Origin: Hofstenia miamia
Taxonomy: Eukaryota > Xenacoelomorpha > Acoela
Assembly: GCA_004352715.1 (NCBI GenBank)
Contig: SCFE01000107.1
Span: 631,420-695,419, forward strand
Length of the DNA stretch: 64,000 nucleotides
Direction: 5' to 3'
The notes beneath the pieces were generated by a model that made no database searches, was not told the DNA's origin, and was given only the letters and a program-made list of their open reading frames with translations. A program made the translations under genes and the position numbers. Positions 1 through 11,006 of this stretch are shown piece by piece (within the stretch, counting starts at the first letter, position 1; the number at the start of each line of letters is the position of its first letter).

Positions 1-267
1 AAACAGATCGCAATCCATTGTAATAAAAACGTTTAAAATTTTTAGACATTGGTAAAAACACTAACCAAGTTTCGGAAAAAATTAAAATATAAAATATTAC
101 AAACACAACAAATATACTTAGACGTTAAAGTCAAACATGGTTGCAATCTCGCTACCTAAATCATACATGCAAAGTTATTTATTAATAATACGTACATTTC
201 AAATATAATTATACACTGTAGGAGTCATTACACCTTGTACCAACTTTTATACATTTGTTTTCTTTCT

Positions 268-560
268 CCATGTTTTATAGTTTATACACATTTCAGTGAC
301 TTTACATGGACTGTATTCACTTACTTGGGTTTTCCAACTTTCATTTGCTTTACCAACTTTTTTTCCATGTTTTTCACTTTTATTTGTTTTGGTGACTTTA
401 CATGGGCTGTATGTATTTACATGGGTTTTCCGGCTTTCACTGCTTTTATCAACTTTTCCACGTTGTTCACTCTTACTTGCTTTTTATAATGTTATATGGT
501 TGCATACATTACATGGGTTTTCCGACTTTCACTGCTTTGTTGACTATTACATGCTTTTTC
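268..560. repeat. Degenerate tandem repeat, unit about 97 bp
   Basis: About three imperfect units. The word gactttacatgg occurs at about 298 and again at about 395, and ccatgttttt recurs with the same 97-bp spacing; a partial third unit carries ttacatgggttttcc near 506. Two open frames cross it (235-489 and 296-694), but they only reflect the repeat's lack of stops and the peptides are low-complexity F/T/L-rich. I take it as non-coding minisatellite-like DNA. Confidence 0.6.
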
Positions 561-616
561 AACTTCATTTGATTTGTATGCGTCACATGGTGTTCAACTC
601 TTCCAATGTATTACAT

Positions 617-1110
617 CGCAAAATTAGTCACAATTCTGCATTTGATCTAAATGTAATAAACTTGAACCGCGTATATAGGCAAATAAACTATTAAAATATA
701 AAATTCGTTTTAAACAAAAATGCTTTCAGTAAATTAGAAATATTACATCAATGGACACAGGCGAATAAGACATTAACACATAAAAAACCGCGTTAAAATA
801 AAAACAGGTACAATGGAAAGAGAAATATTACAACACTTTATATATGGAAAAACCTAATGTAATGTAATTCGCATTGGTATTTAAAAAATTATTCCGTCTA
901 AATATTTCTCATTAGTCAATTCAAACAATTGCAAAATTAGTTACAATTCTCCATTTGATCTAAATGTAATAAACTTGAAACGCCTATAGTGAGATGAATG
1001 TTAATTTCATTAGCAAGCATTTACAAAGAATTTAAATTCGTAATTCGCTACACTAGTTAAAAAAATTATTGTGTCTAAATAATTCTCATTAGTCAATTCA
1101 ATAAATTAAA
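617..1110. repeat. Diverged direct repeats
   Basis: Two words families recur. One begins gcaaaattagt and runs about 60 bp at 617-680 and again at 930-995. The other contains tctcattagtcaattcaa and occurs at about 880-928 and 1057-1110. The order suggests fragments of one dispersed family inserted or duplicated several times. No protein is visible. A related weaker pair is 1671-1742 and 2360-2434. The rest of 1111-1738 shows nothing I can name. Confidence 0.5.
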
Positions 1111-1738
1111 CAAATTCGATTATATACAATACTCAATAAAAACATTTATGCATTGAAACTAATTTAAAAAGGAAAATAAACGTATACAAAGGAAATGTTT
1201 ATAGACACATAAAACCGTTAATACATAACATTGCTCATCCCAAAAACGTGTATGCTGAAAGTGGAAATACAAAAATTAACCGAATAAAACACCAATGCAA
1301 ATCATTGATTAAAACAAAAAAATATTACAAAGTTGAATATTTAGTATAAAATATTGAAAAAGTAGCTTACCTGTCTGATAAATGGCTGGAGATGTTACCC
1401 AGCTCACTTGCATCAGTGTTAGACTAACATTCACCATACGCTGTATTTCAATCACTGACTCATGTCAAACCATTTTCCATTCCCCACTTTTTAAAGAGCG
1501 TGCATTAGCGGTAAGTTAATTAAACTTCAATTTCCACTGATTAGGCAATTATAAAACGCGAGGGTCACACACACTAAAATGAAGTGGGGATTACTAGATA
1601 ACAATTCCTTCTTACTAATGCATTTGAGAAGAAAAATACAATACTAGAACGAATAATAAAAGAATTAATTTAATATATAACACTTAGAAAGAAGCGTGAA
1701 TTATTTAAATCCATGTTTTGGCTTTTTTAAAAATATGC

Positions 1739-1982
1739 GAGTTAAATGCAAACTTTTTACTATTCTCATTATAAAAGAAGACGTACCAACGTTTAATATT
1801 GTTCCTCCATAAAGCAATCACGCGCTTTCAATTTTCAAACATACCCTTGCATGCGTTGTATATTAATATACATGTGTATATAAGTTAATGTAAACTTTTT
1901 GCTATACTCATTATAAAGAAGACATGCCCACATTCAATGTTGTTCCCTCGCGAAGCAATCAAACGTTTTTAATTTTCAGTGG
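1739..1982. repeat. Tandem duplication of about 100 bp
   Basis: The stretch 1739-1842 is repeated imperfectly at 1881-1982: both contain aaactttttactattctcattata-like sequence, then gaagac, then a frame resembling an N-terminal peptide, then ttcaattttca. The second copy runs straight into a P-loop coding fragment. The first lacks that extension and carries a stop. Confidence 0.55.
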
Positions 1983-2151
1983 TCCGTCAAATTCTGGAAA
2001 AACAAGTCTACTTGGTAAATTAATTGACAAAGATTATTTTGATAGATATTCAAAGGCAATCGTCTTTTTTCGTCACTTTCAAAGTAATGTATATAATAAA
2101 TTTAAGGTGAAAATGAAGCGCGTTAAGAGGCAAAGTAACATACAACGCTAA
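1924..2151 (+). pseudogene. Orphan P-loop (Walker A) NTPase fragment
   Basis: A 75-codon frame opening with ATG. Residues about 20-28 read GPSNSGKTS, a complete Walker A motif (GxxxxGK[ST]), preceded by a hydrophobic strand and followed by a short helix-like stretch and a second hydrophobic strand (KAIVFF). The frame then degrades into a basic tail. No Walker B or later motif follows, so this is at most the first third of an ATPase domain. The arrangement resembles viral or transposon packaging ATPases, but that is inference. It is not a copy of the Polinton ATPase further right, whose P-loop differs. The start lies in the second copy of a tandem duplication. Confidence 0.45.
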
Positions 2152-3026
2152 TTTCACACATTAAAAATTTTTATCTATGCAATGTTCGACGAGTTGAATC
2201 AGCGCCTCCTTATTGCTTTTTAATTTCTTAAAAAATTACAATAGACGCATACACTCTCATGGAATAATAAAATAAAACACCCAAGAAATATTACAATTAC
2301 TAATGCGAAGGTAATAAAAATCAATCAAGAAAGCAAAATAAAAATACGATACACATAAAATGAATTATATAACACGAGAGAAGAAGCACAATTTATTTGA
2401 AACTTTGTGTTTATTTTTTAAAAATATATAAGTTGACGATTTTGTAAACCCTATAATGCGTTCACCATACTAAACAAATAAACGTTTTTGTTAAATCGAC
2501 TCAAAACATGGTTTAAACTCCACCTACTTTGTTGAATAGAACTGTGTATGAGATGAAAACTTTTCACTGATTCCATAGCAGTCTGCTAAAAATAAATAGT
2601 AGTGAATGCTATTGTAAAACACATAGTTGAAGTACTCTGACATGAAATAATAAACTATTGGTTAGATGTAATGACGAATGAATCTTCATACTAAATATTT
2701 TGTATTACTCATTAACAATGTTTCACGCAAATTTGAAAGCTAGAAACCACTAAAATTTTGTAAAACGCGTACAACGCAATAATGTATTTCCCCAACAAAA
2801 CGAAAATCAACGCATAATTCTCACTCAGTTGTTAGTTAGAAAATTGTAAATACAATAAATAATTTGTATTAATTGAGAGTAAGACTTTTTCAAAGAGTTC
2901 GAGTTCTAAAACACTTTATTTTGGTTATATACATGATGCGTGTTTCTACTAATTTACTCTCCTCAGTTATAAATCATGTGATTTAATTCCTATTGGACAG
3001 GCCTGTCTATATATTCATTGTAAATT
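2152..3026. other. Non-coding, no feature recognised
   Basis: AT-rich sequence with many stops on both strands. Apart from a diverged copy (2360-2434) of the 1671-1742 word I see nothing in it. Confidence 0.5.
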
Positions 3027-4026
3027 NNNNNNNNNNNNNNNNNNNNNNNNNNNNNNNNNNNNNNNNNNNNNNNNNNNNNNNNNNNNNNNNNNNNNNNNNN
3101 NNNNNNNNNNNNNNNNNNNNNNNNNNNNNNNNNNNNNNNNNNNNNNNNNNNNNNNNNNNNNNNNNNNNNNNNNNNNNNNNNNNNNNNNNNNNNNNNNNNN
3201 NNNNNNNNNNNNNNNNNNNNNNNNNNNNNNNNNNNNNNNNNNNNNNNNNNNNNNNNNNNNNNNNNNNNNNNNNNNNNNNNNNNNNNNNNNNNNNNNNNNN
3301 NNNNNNNNNNNNNNNNNNNNNNNNNNNNNNNNNNNNNNNNNNNNNNNNNNNNNNNNNNNNNNNNNNNNNNNNNNNNNNNNNNNNNNNNNNNNNNNNNNNN
3401 NNNNNNNNNNNNNNNNNNNNNNNNNNNNNNNNNNNNNNNNNNNNNNNNNNNNNNNNNNNNNNNNNNNNNNNNNNNNNNNNNNNNNNNNNNNNNNNNNNNN
3501 NNNNNNNNNNNNNNNNNNNNNNNNNNNNNNNNNNNNNNNNNNNNNNNNNNNNNNNNNNNNNNNNNNNNNNNNNNNNNNNNNNNNNNNNNNNNNNNNNNNN
3601 NNNNNNNNNNNNNNNNNNNNNNNNNNNNNNNNNNNNNNNNNNNNNNNNNNNNNNNNNNNNNNNNNNNNNNNNNNNNNNNNNNNNNNNNNNNNNNNNNNNN
3701 NNNNNNNNNNNNNNNNNNNNNNNNNNNNNNNNNNNNNNNNNNNNNNNNNNNNNNNNNNNNNNNNNNNNNNNNNNNNNNNNNNNNNNNNNNNNNNNNNNNN
3801 NNNNNNNNNNNNNNNNNNNNNNNNNNNNNNNNNNNNNNNNNNNNNNNNNNNNNNNNNNNNNNNNNNNNNNNNNNNNNNNNNNNNNNNNNNNNNNNNNNNN
3901 NNNNNNNNNNNNNNNNNNNNNNNNNNNNNNNNNNNNNNNNNNNNNNNNNNNNNNNNNNNNNNNNNNNNNNNNNNNNNNNNNNNNNNNNNNNNNNNNNNNN
4001 NNNNNNNNNNNNNNNNNNNNNNNNNN
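3027..4026. other. Assembly gap, exactly 1000 N
   Basis: A run of 1000 N, a placeholder length. Open frames crossing it are meaningless. Confidence 0.99.
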
Positions 4027-4455
4027 TTTTAAAACCACATTCATAATTCTCTGCAAATGTTTTTCCACATTTGATTCTTTCAAATAATTGAATATTCCTT
4101 TGGTAATTATCTTGTAAATTTGAATAGAAATTACAATACATAACTGAGCATTGGATTGCTTAATAATTTGCAAAATCTTGTTTTCATTTTTTGCAAGTCT
4201 GCTTTCAACATGATCTTCAATTTGTTGTTTGTTAATAGTATCCTTTTCCTATTCACCATCATGAACATTTATAATTTTCTTGTTGCAAATATTTAAATCT
4301 CTATTAAAAAGATTATACCCTGATATATCTAACTTATTATTTTCAATTTGATTTATTTTGTATTTTATGAGTTTAACATCTGTTTCTATGTTATTATTGT
4401 AACCCTCTTGATAAGAATGTGTAGCTTCAGGTATTCCACTATTATTAAATCCCAT
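4027..4455 (-). pseudogene. Fibre-like Polinton protein, 5' part (inverted copy)
   Basis: Starts at ATG 4455, just after a CTTATATA word, and reads 68 codons to an in-frame stop at 4249-4251. Coding-like sequence continues beyond the stop to the gap. Residues around NRDLNICNKKIINVHDG resemble the repeats seen in stalks of virion fibres. Compared with the plus-strand copy (from 20742) this copy lacks a 1-bp insertion, so it stays open for longer. Function as a surface fibre is inference from the motif and from its place at the end of the virion gene block. Confidence 0.5.
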
Positions 4456-4515
4456 TATATAAGGAAAAAAGAAATTATTTTTTCCAACAATTGAATTTGT
4501 CAAACTTTTGTAAGA

Positions 4516-4531
4516 GTGAAATCAATTTCAC
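4516..4531. promoter_or_regulatory. Palindromic Polinton motif GTGAAATCAATTTCAC
   Basis: A near-perfect 16-bp palindrome about 60 bp upstream of the fibre-like start at 4455 (minus strand). It is the counterpart of the sites at 15994, 16752, 19255 and 20666. See the finding on the recurrent palindrome. Confidence 0.6.
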
Positions 4532-4545
4532 TACAGTTAGCTGTG

Positions 4546-5166
4546 TTAACTTTTTAGAAAATAGTTTTTAATATATTCTTCATTTTTATATCTCACACTT
4601 TCTCTTGTAAAGATCATTAAGTATTGAGAAATAATCTCTTCCCTTACATCTTTCATATATAAACCAAATACAATAGTATCCACATAATACACTAGAACTT
4701 TGTTGATACTGTGAACTGTTGTACATAATATTATCCCTAACATCTTTAAATATTGAAAAATACTTTGAAATGGAGGTAGGCCAAAACTATCAAAATACTC
4801 AAGATTGGCAGAGCCAAACTCCTTAAAATAATAAAATGCTATTCAATGTGTGCCAATATTTGAAGAATGGTCTAAATTGCAAACATAAAATCCAAAACCC
4901 ATATTTTTCAAAGTATTTCTAGAAAAGATCCCCTTAAAGTTTTTAATATTCTTCATAAATTGTAAAATATCATAATTTGAAAAGGGATTACTGAAGTTTA
5001 AAATTACTACTTTTTTTATCTGAATTCCCTTTCCTTTAGGTGTATGTAATCACATTCCTTTCCCTTTTGAAGCTGGAGGTCCAATTTTCATCCCATTTCC
5101 TTTATATGTATTTAATTGCATACCTTCTCCTGGAATTGTTTGTTTTAAGCTCTTTCCAAAGACTAT
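4546..5166 (-). pseudogene. Adenain-like cysteine protease, partial (inverted copy)
   Basis: The minus strand shows the ordered catalytic landmarks of the adenovirus-type protease family. A GTH triplet carries the histidine (the next codon is a stop). EYFDSFGL carries the acidic residue. Further on, a glutamine and a GYYC cysteine block sit in a different frame from the first two. At least one stop and two frameshifts separate the parts, so no active enzyme can be made from this copy. The longest intact piece is 4546-4743. In Polintons this enzyme matures virion proteins. The copy runs into the gap at 5167, so its 5' end is unseen here; compare 20098-20661. Confidence 0.6.
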
Positions 5167-6166
5167 NNNNNNNNNNNNNNNNNNNNNNNNNNNNNNNNNN
5201 NNNNNNNNNNNNNNNNNNNNNNNNNNNNNNNNNNNNNNNNNNNNNNNNNNNNNNNNNNNNNNNNNNNNNNNNNNNNNNNNNNNNNNNNNNNNNNNNNNNN
5301 NNNNNNNNNNNNNNNNNNNNNNNNNNNNNNNNNNNNNNNNNNNNNNNNNNNNNNNNNNNNNNNNNNNNNNNNNNNNNNNNNNNNNNNNNNNNNNNNNNNN
5401 NNNNNNNNNNNNNNNNNNNNNNNNNNNNNNNNNNNNNNNNNNNNNNNNNNNNNNNNNNNNNNNNNNNNNNNNNNNNNNNNNNNNNNNNNNNNNNNNNNNN
5501 NNNNNNNNNNNNNNNNNNNNNNNNNNNNNNNNNNNNNNNNNNNNNNNNNNNNNNNNNNNNNNNNNNNNNNNNNNNNNNNNNNNNNNNNNNNNNNNNNNNN
5601 NNNNNNNNNNNNNNNNNNNNNNNNNNNNNNNNNNNNNNNNNNNNNNNNNNNNNNNNNNNNNNNNNNNNNNNNNNNNNNNNNNNNNNNNNNNNNNNNNNNN
5701 NNNNNNNNNNNNNNNNNNNNNNNNNNNNNNNNNNNNNNNNNNNNNNNNNNNNNNNNNNNNNNNNNNNNNNNNNNNNNNNNNNNNNNNNNNNNNNNNNNNN
5801 NNNNNNNNNNNNNNNNNNNNNNNNNNNNNNNNNNNNNNNNNNNNNNNNNNNNNNNNNNNNNNNNNNNNNNNNNNNNNNNNNNNNNNNNNNNNNNNNNNNN
5901 NNNNNNNNNNNNNNNNNNNNNNNNNNNNNNNNNNNNNNNNNNNNNNNNNNNNNNNNNNNNNNNNNNNNNNNNNNNNNNNNNNNNNNNNNNNNNNNNNNNN
6001 NNNNNNNNNNNNNNNNNNNNNNNNNNNNNNNNNNNNNNNNNNNNNNNNNNNNNNNNNNNNNNNNNNNNNNNNNNNNNNNNNNNNNNNNNNNNNNNNNNNN
6101 NNNNNNNNNNNNNNNNNNNNNNNNNNNNNNNNNNNNNNNNNNNNNNNNNNNNNNNNNNNNNNNNNN
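5167..6166. other. Assembly gap, exactly 1000 N
   Basis: A run of 1000 N, a placeholder length. Confidence 0.99.
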
Positions 6167-6204
6167 ATTTAAGCAGGTCCGAATGTGTTAATTAAAAATG
6201 CATT

Positions 6205-6450
6205 AGCGAGCTGTATCTAAAAATCAATTAGCGAGATCTTCAAAGCACTTAGCGCCAAGTATCAATTAGATGACTCAACACCCAACCACCCTCGGCAATA
6301 TTCACTATCTGTCAATCAATATGGTTTTACCCCCCCGAGCTGTCAACCCGTCAAAAAAATCAATTAGTGGTAGATGTCAATTAGATGACTCAGCGGTTCA
6401 ACCACCCCCCTCAATATTCGCGGTCTGTCACGTTACGTGTGACGTCATAA
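6205..6450. repeat. Imperfect direct repeats (tcaattagatgactca family)
   Basis: The word tcaattagatgactca occurs at about 6262 and again at about 6378, each followed by caaccacc and caatattc and then tctgtca. Shorter aatcaattag pieces occur around 6221 and 6357. The block is more GC-rich than its surroundings and resembles the terminal part of a DNA transposon. No partner terminus was found. Confidence 0.45.
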
Positions 6451-6479
6451 GCTCTCGACCAATCAGAAGCGTTTGTTTG

Positions 6480-6761
6480 TCGTAGGCTTGCCGCGGCTAT
6501 AACTACTAATGGTAGTCTTTCCAATTTCTTGAGAAATCTAAGCGCTTTCGTCAAATTTTTATGGATTCCAGCCTGTTTTAAGTTTTTTTGCATTGTGGAT
6601 CTGCTGACGTCTTTTCCCGTTTTCCTAACAAACTTTTGATGGACATTACGTGCAGCAAAAGTCGAATTCATAAGTGCAATTCCGGACAATTTTTGTTCAT
6701 CATAACCAGTCAATTTCTTGGCCCAGCGACTTCCTGGCTTTTTCTCTAATAACCCGCCCAT
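6480..6761 (-). pseudogene. Transposase N-terminal helix-turn-helix relic (Tc1-like)
   Basis: The minus-strand frame 6761-6411 gives a basic protein. Its middle (ARNVHQKFVRKTGKDVSRST, then MQKNLKQAGI) has the two-helix spacing of the second DNA-binding domain of Tc1/mariner-type transposases. The last ~35 codons, towards 6411, read into unrelated sequence. No catalytic DDE part follows, so this is an isolated N-terminal fragment. Family assignment rests on the helix-turn-helix pattern only. The adjacent 6762-7290 holds nothing I recognise. Confidence 0.4.
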
Positions 6762-7289
6762 CTTGAGAATCTTCTAGCACCGCGTTAATATCCTGATATA
6801 CATGTAACAAATCTTGAATAAATCATCTTTATTTTTGGTACCTGTGTGGTAAAGATTTTCGAGTGTACTTCTGAGATAGTGACAACTCATGTTAACCTCA
6901 AATAAAACGCGTGTAGATGCATGTAGACAGGTGTTAGTGAACGAACACGTTCACACTTCAGCAAAGTAAGGCAATCACCCTTCCCTTAAGCTCGAATTAA
7001 AATATTGCAAACAATTATTTTCATTTCGCCCAGAAAGTGCTAAAACAAGACCTGTACTGCGGCCACTTTTTTTGACCTAGGCTATAATTGTCTAACTACT
7101 GCGTTCATACTTTTTATACCTATAGCTAATTTTCTATCTATTAATTTGATATGTGAGATTTGAATTTCAACTTTGAGTCAATTGTTACTTTTTGATTCTT
7201 AAAAGTGTCTACAATAGAACATTCATATTGTTTATATTCAAAGTCCCTGCAGGAACATTGTAGTTACTTTTATTGGGCTTTTAATTACA

Positions 7290-8770
7290 GGATTCTGAAG
7301 TGAAGTGAAGTGAAATATCTATATTTAGAGTTGATTTTTACAATATAAAATACTGTTCACAACTCTAAATAGCGTCAAAACACTACAAATAAAAGAACAA
7401 AAACAATACAAAAATATTTACAAAAATAATTACAATTACTAGTTTGGGCTATTGCGAATTTTGATTAGATTAGATGTGGTCTATTGAATAATCACTATTG
7501 TAAAATTTAGAACTTTGCCATTTGTATTCAAGTCTTTCCTTTATATAACTACAGAAGTATTCTTTATTTATTTGTTTTATAGATTTAGGTAGATTATTCC
7601 ATATACTTATTAATTTGTTGAGAAATAAATGTTTCATTATTTTCTTGTTATATGTAAGGGGCATAATTTTTAGTGTTCAATGATTGTGTCTAAGCAATAT
7701 TCTAGAGAACAGAAAATTGGATTTGTGGTATGGAACAACATTATTAAATATATTAAATAAGGTAGTTATTACGTTTTATTAATAACGCACTGTGATTTAT
7801 AAAAGTTTTTGTTAATTTCTTGAATTCTGTATTTCTGTTATATAAATGATTGACTGCAATTTTTATAGCCCATTTTATTTGGACATTGAATTTATTCAAA
7901 CTTTGTTGATTTATGTCGGTATGCAGTATATATCCATAATTAAAGTGACTTAATATTAATGTGTGAATTAATTGAATTTTTGCTGTGGTTGGAAGCTGTT
8001 GTGATATATTGCTTCATTAATATTCAACTTATGCTTGCAAAAATATTTTGACAATTTGCTACAATTAAATTCGATAGATTCCACTGCTAGGTGCATTGAT
8101 GTATTATCGCTAAAAATGCATTTGTCGTCGGCATATTGGATTAAATTGTAATTAGTTATAGAATGCATGTCACTTACATAAATAGTAAAAATAAGAGTAC
8201 CTAGAATCGTTCCTTGGGGCACCCCATTGTAAACCGGTAACAATTCCGAAAAAAAATCGTTTGATTTAACCCTATTGAGTCTTTGATTGAGGTAACTAAT
8301 TATCAATTGCTTGCTACTACAAGAAAATCCTACGTGAGTTTTTTATTAGTATGTTATGACTATAGAATCAAAAGCTTTTGAAAGATCTAAGCAGGCCGTA
8401 GCTAGATTTTTTGGTTATAAACTTATTGATTGATTTAATAATTTCATAGTTGGTTGAGTAGCAGAAAGAAATGTCGGGTTTCATTAATTTGCGAGAAACG
8501 CTTTTGTACTTAATTTGAAGGAAATTGTATTTTCTTAGGTTAATAAAAATCTTGTTAAATTTATTAGATATTGCGAAATTGTCCGTAACATTGTTGCTAT
8601 TCTGATATTCTATCACATCAATTGAGCTTGATTTAGATCGTTTATAATTTGTGATTTCATGTATAAGCTTCCATTCTAATATTGCATTTGGAAGAAGGCA
8701 GTATTCATTTTTGAGTAATTCGTTGTATGCTCTATGAGATTCAATATTCGAAGCATTTAAACACAGTTTT
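7290..8770 (-). mobile_element. Non-LTR retrotransposon (LINE) relic
   Basis: A 5'-truncated, stop-ridden LINE read leftwards. It holds an upstream reverse-transcriptase piece (8616-8368), the core palm (8306-7968) and the C-terminal piece (7664-7470, with the IWNNLPKSI block common at LINE ends). The right place for the 3' end is about 7290-7320, where the minus strand carries repeated TTCAC units, a microsatellite-like tail. I cannot choose between the Jockey, CR1 and RTE groups. Confidence 0.7.
7968..8306 (-). pseudogene. LINE reverse transcriptase, palm domain fragment
   Basis: The frame shows GVPQGTILGTLIF at about residues 29-41 and the catalytic YADD at about 58-61, in the order and spacing expected of non-LTR reverse transcriptases (family knowledge). 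Both catalytic aspartates of YADD are present, but the frame is closed at both ends and the flanking domains lie in other frames. The endonuclease domain is missing. No neighbouring gene depends on it. Confidence 0.75.
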
Positions 8771-9487
8771 ATGAGGTCTACATGTAGTGGTCGGCTAAAG
8801 ATCTAATAGTACCACTCTGCCCAAATTTTAATGCAATATTCTGCAGAAAACAAGTGTGACCAGAGATTATCACCATTAAGAAAACATGAATTCAATTGAG
8901 TCATGACCAAGATTTCAAACGAGATAGATAACATATTTTAACCCACAACCCGACCTAACCCAACCAAACCTTTGGATCAGACATTAAAAATTTATCTAAG
9001 TAATATATGCAATTGCCTACTGCAAAGAATAATCATAATTAATTTTTAAAATAACACTATCTTCAAGTTTCTCACAGTAAAATCCTGACTTTACCGCGAC
9101 TCGACCTGATCAGATCTAATCAAAGAAAAATTACCGCCAAAAAAACTCTCAAAATTTTCAATTATCAATAAAAACAATACAAAATCAATAAAAAACTAAT
9201 TAATATCAGTAGTTAAAAATATACCGGTTCCATATATGCAGTTTTCTAAAAAAATGATCATTTTTTAATAACTTTTTACACTTTTCCATTGATTTTGATA
9301 TGAAAAAAGTCGTTTTTAGGAATTCAGGATTTTACAGCCATGGGTCAAAAAACTGTAACCATGTCCATATAAACAATTATTCAATTATACCACATTTTAA
9401 CAGATATACCAATATGTTTTTAATCCATTTTTTGCGTTTTTTTTAAATCTGCCATTTATGGACACCCCCAATGTTTTTGAAGCCATT
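8771..9487. other. Non-coding flank left of the Polinton
   Basis: No coding signal. A 50-bp word (9402-9450, containing tatgtttttaatccattttttgcgt) recurs diverged at about 9570-9615 just inside the element, so the two lie on either side of the left terminus. Confidence 0.4.
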
Positions 9488-9550
9488 TGTTGTTCGGAAT
9501 TTTTACAGGAAATTCAGTGCTTCTACTTTTAATTAAATCCTATTTCTTAA
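9488..9550 (+). repeat. Left terminal inverted repeat
   Basis: The 23 bases at 9513-9535 (starting ttcagtgcttctac) are the exact reverse complement of 22550-22572. Similarity goes on inwards through cctatttctt and outwards through ttgttcNgaatt. The left copy has about 13 extra bases just outside the perfect core. It is shorter than typical Polinton repeats, so the true ends may have decayed. Confidence 0.7.
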
Positions 9551-9899
9551 GCAAAACTTGAAACCTGTCAGATGTACCTATATGCTTTTAATCAATTTTT
9601 TACATTTTTTTATCAATGCAGCTCTTTGCAATCATCTCAAGAATTTCCCCAGGCACTTTAAAACAATATAACTAACATGCAAATGATGTTTTTTCTGTGT
9701 TGATTAAACTAATTTTGTGTTTTTATTAATTTTTCAAATATTTCTGTCTTCACATACTTTCATGACATTAAAATGTAGCCCCTTTATTTTCCGAATTATA
9801 AATAACAAAATATACAATTTAGAATATACTGGTATAATTCTTTTGAAGACTTTTTAATCTTCGTCAATATCTAAAATATAACTTTGATAAAAGATACCC

Positions 9900-10110
9900 T
9901 TTTGAAAATTTAAGAGAATTTTAAAATAAAAATCTGATTGGATAAATTGGCTTATGGCATACGCCGTTTTGAAAATTTAAGAGAATTTGAAAATTACAAT
10001 CTGATTGGATAAAATGGCTCATGGCATATGCCTTTTTGAAAACTTAAGGGAATTTTAGAATAGCAATGTGATTGAATATTCTAACTTATGCCATACACCA
10101 TTATAAAAAT
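9900..10110. repeat. 67-bp minisatellite, three units
   Basis: Units start at about 9900, 9967 and 10034. Each opens with ttttgaaaa(t/c)ttaa and contains ctgattggata (or a variant) and atggcata(c/t)gcc. A fourth start is visible at about 10101. It lies between the left terminal repeat and the first open frames. Confidence 0.8.
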
Positions 10111-10157
10111 TTACAATATTAAATTACCTGTCTCCAAATAATAACAGGTAAATTCCT

Positions 10158-10659
10158 TCATGTTAACTTTAAAAAACTCAGTGGTAATATTGATGTTACA
10201 ATTTCACTATGTTGCGTAATTAGATTGTGAAATTGTATTGGAAAGTTGATATGTGATCTAGAGTATGGAATATGCTCATTTAATTTTAGATACCAATGTC
10301 TTTTATTAGATAGCCGCTTAAATTGTTGAAGCATATGTCCTTTATATGAAGAAATAACTAATAACCTCTGTTGTGAAGAAATGCTAACTTTTTCTAACAT
10401 AATTAAAGTTTCAACACACTTCTGTATATTGTTTGTGTTCAAAACAATATCTCCAAAATTTCTTTGACAGATTTTCCTTAAAACTACATAACAGCTTGGA
10501 GATTGGGTCTTTTGGTTGAATTGAATGAGAATGAGGATCGTAATACTCCCTTAAGTGGTACTTTAAAAGAAATGGTTGAATGGTTTGAATACATCTGGGC
10601 TGATTTTTTGTTGGTACAAAATTCAACATCATTTTTGTGAATTCAAAGAAATCATTCAT
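10158..10659 (-). pseudogene. Unknown Polinton ORF, split by a frameshift
   Basis: Two minus-strand frames, 10659-10411 (82 codons) and 10442-10158 (94 codons), overlap by 32 bases in different phases, as expected of one gene with a frameshift. The product is basic and rich in K, H, Q and aromatic residues. It contains no motif I recognise. It is the leftmost gene of the minus arm, downstream of the polymerase. The stretch 10660-11006 between them holds short coding-like pieces (a CEKC pair near 10690) but no open frame. Confidence 0.4.
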
Positions 10660-11006
10660 AAATTAATCTGGCAATGTATATTCTGACATTTTTCACAGTG
10701 CTACTGTTGCGTATCCAATAATTTACCATCTGTTAAAGTTGCTAAGCAAGATTGCATTTACAGTGATTTTCATCCCAGATGTTGTGTTGTAACACATTTT
10801 ATAAATTTCATTAATTTTGAAATTGCATTTTGAGACAATTCTTTCTTAAATTCTATTTTTCAAACAAAACATAAAACCAGTCAAATGCCCTAACAAACAA
10901 CTTTTCTTTAAGAAACTATAAACATTTCCAATTGTGTAACAATACAATTATTTAAAGGAAGCCATATGGAAAACTTTCATTATTATTTAAGTAATACCTT
11001 TATTCA

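Larger units (their letters stand above)
4027..5166 (-). mobile_element. Contig island: inverted near-copy of the Polinton right arm
   Basis: The whole island between two 1000-N gaps reads, on the minus strand, as the plus-strand segment 20272-21175. The first ~125 bases (5166 down to about 5041) are identical to 20272-20396. The island carries about 235 bp (about 4531-4765) that in the other copy is replaced by a single N at 20662. It differs by scattered substitutions and a 1-bp indel in the fibre-like gene. Either a second Polinton copy, or (more likely, given the flanking gaps) an allelic contig placed here in inverse orientation. Confidence 0.85.

Noticed and set aside
235-694. Two overlapping plus-strand frames
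   Set aside because: They are by-products of the 97-bp repeat; composition is low complexity.
2990-6191. Long open frames across the N runs
   Set aside because: N has no stops; the real bases at either edge are only a few dozen codons and belong to other features.
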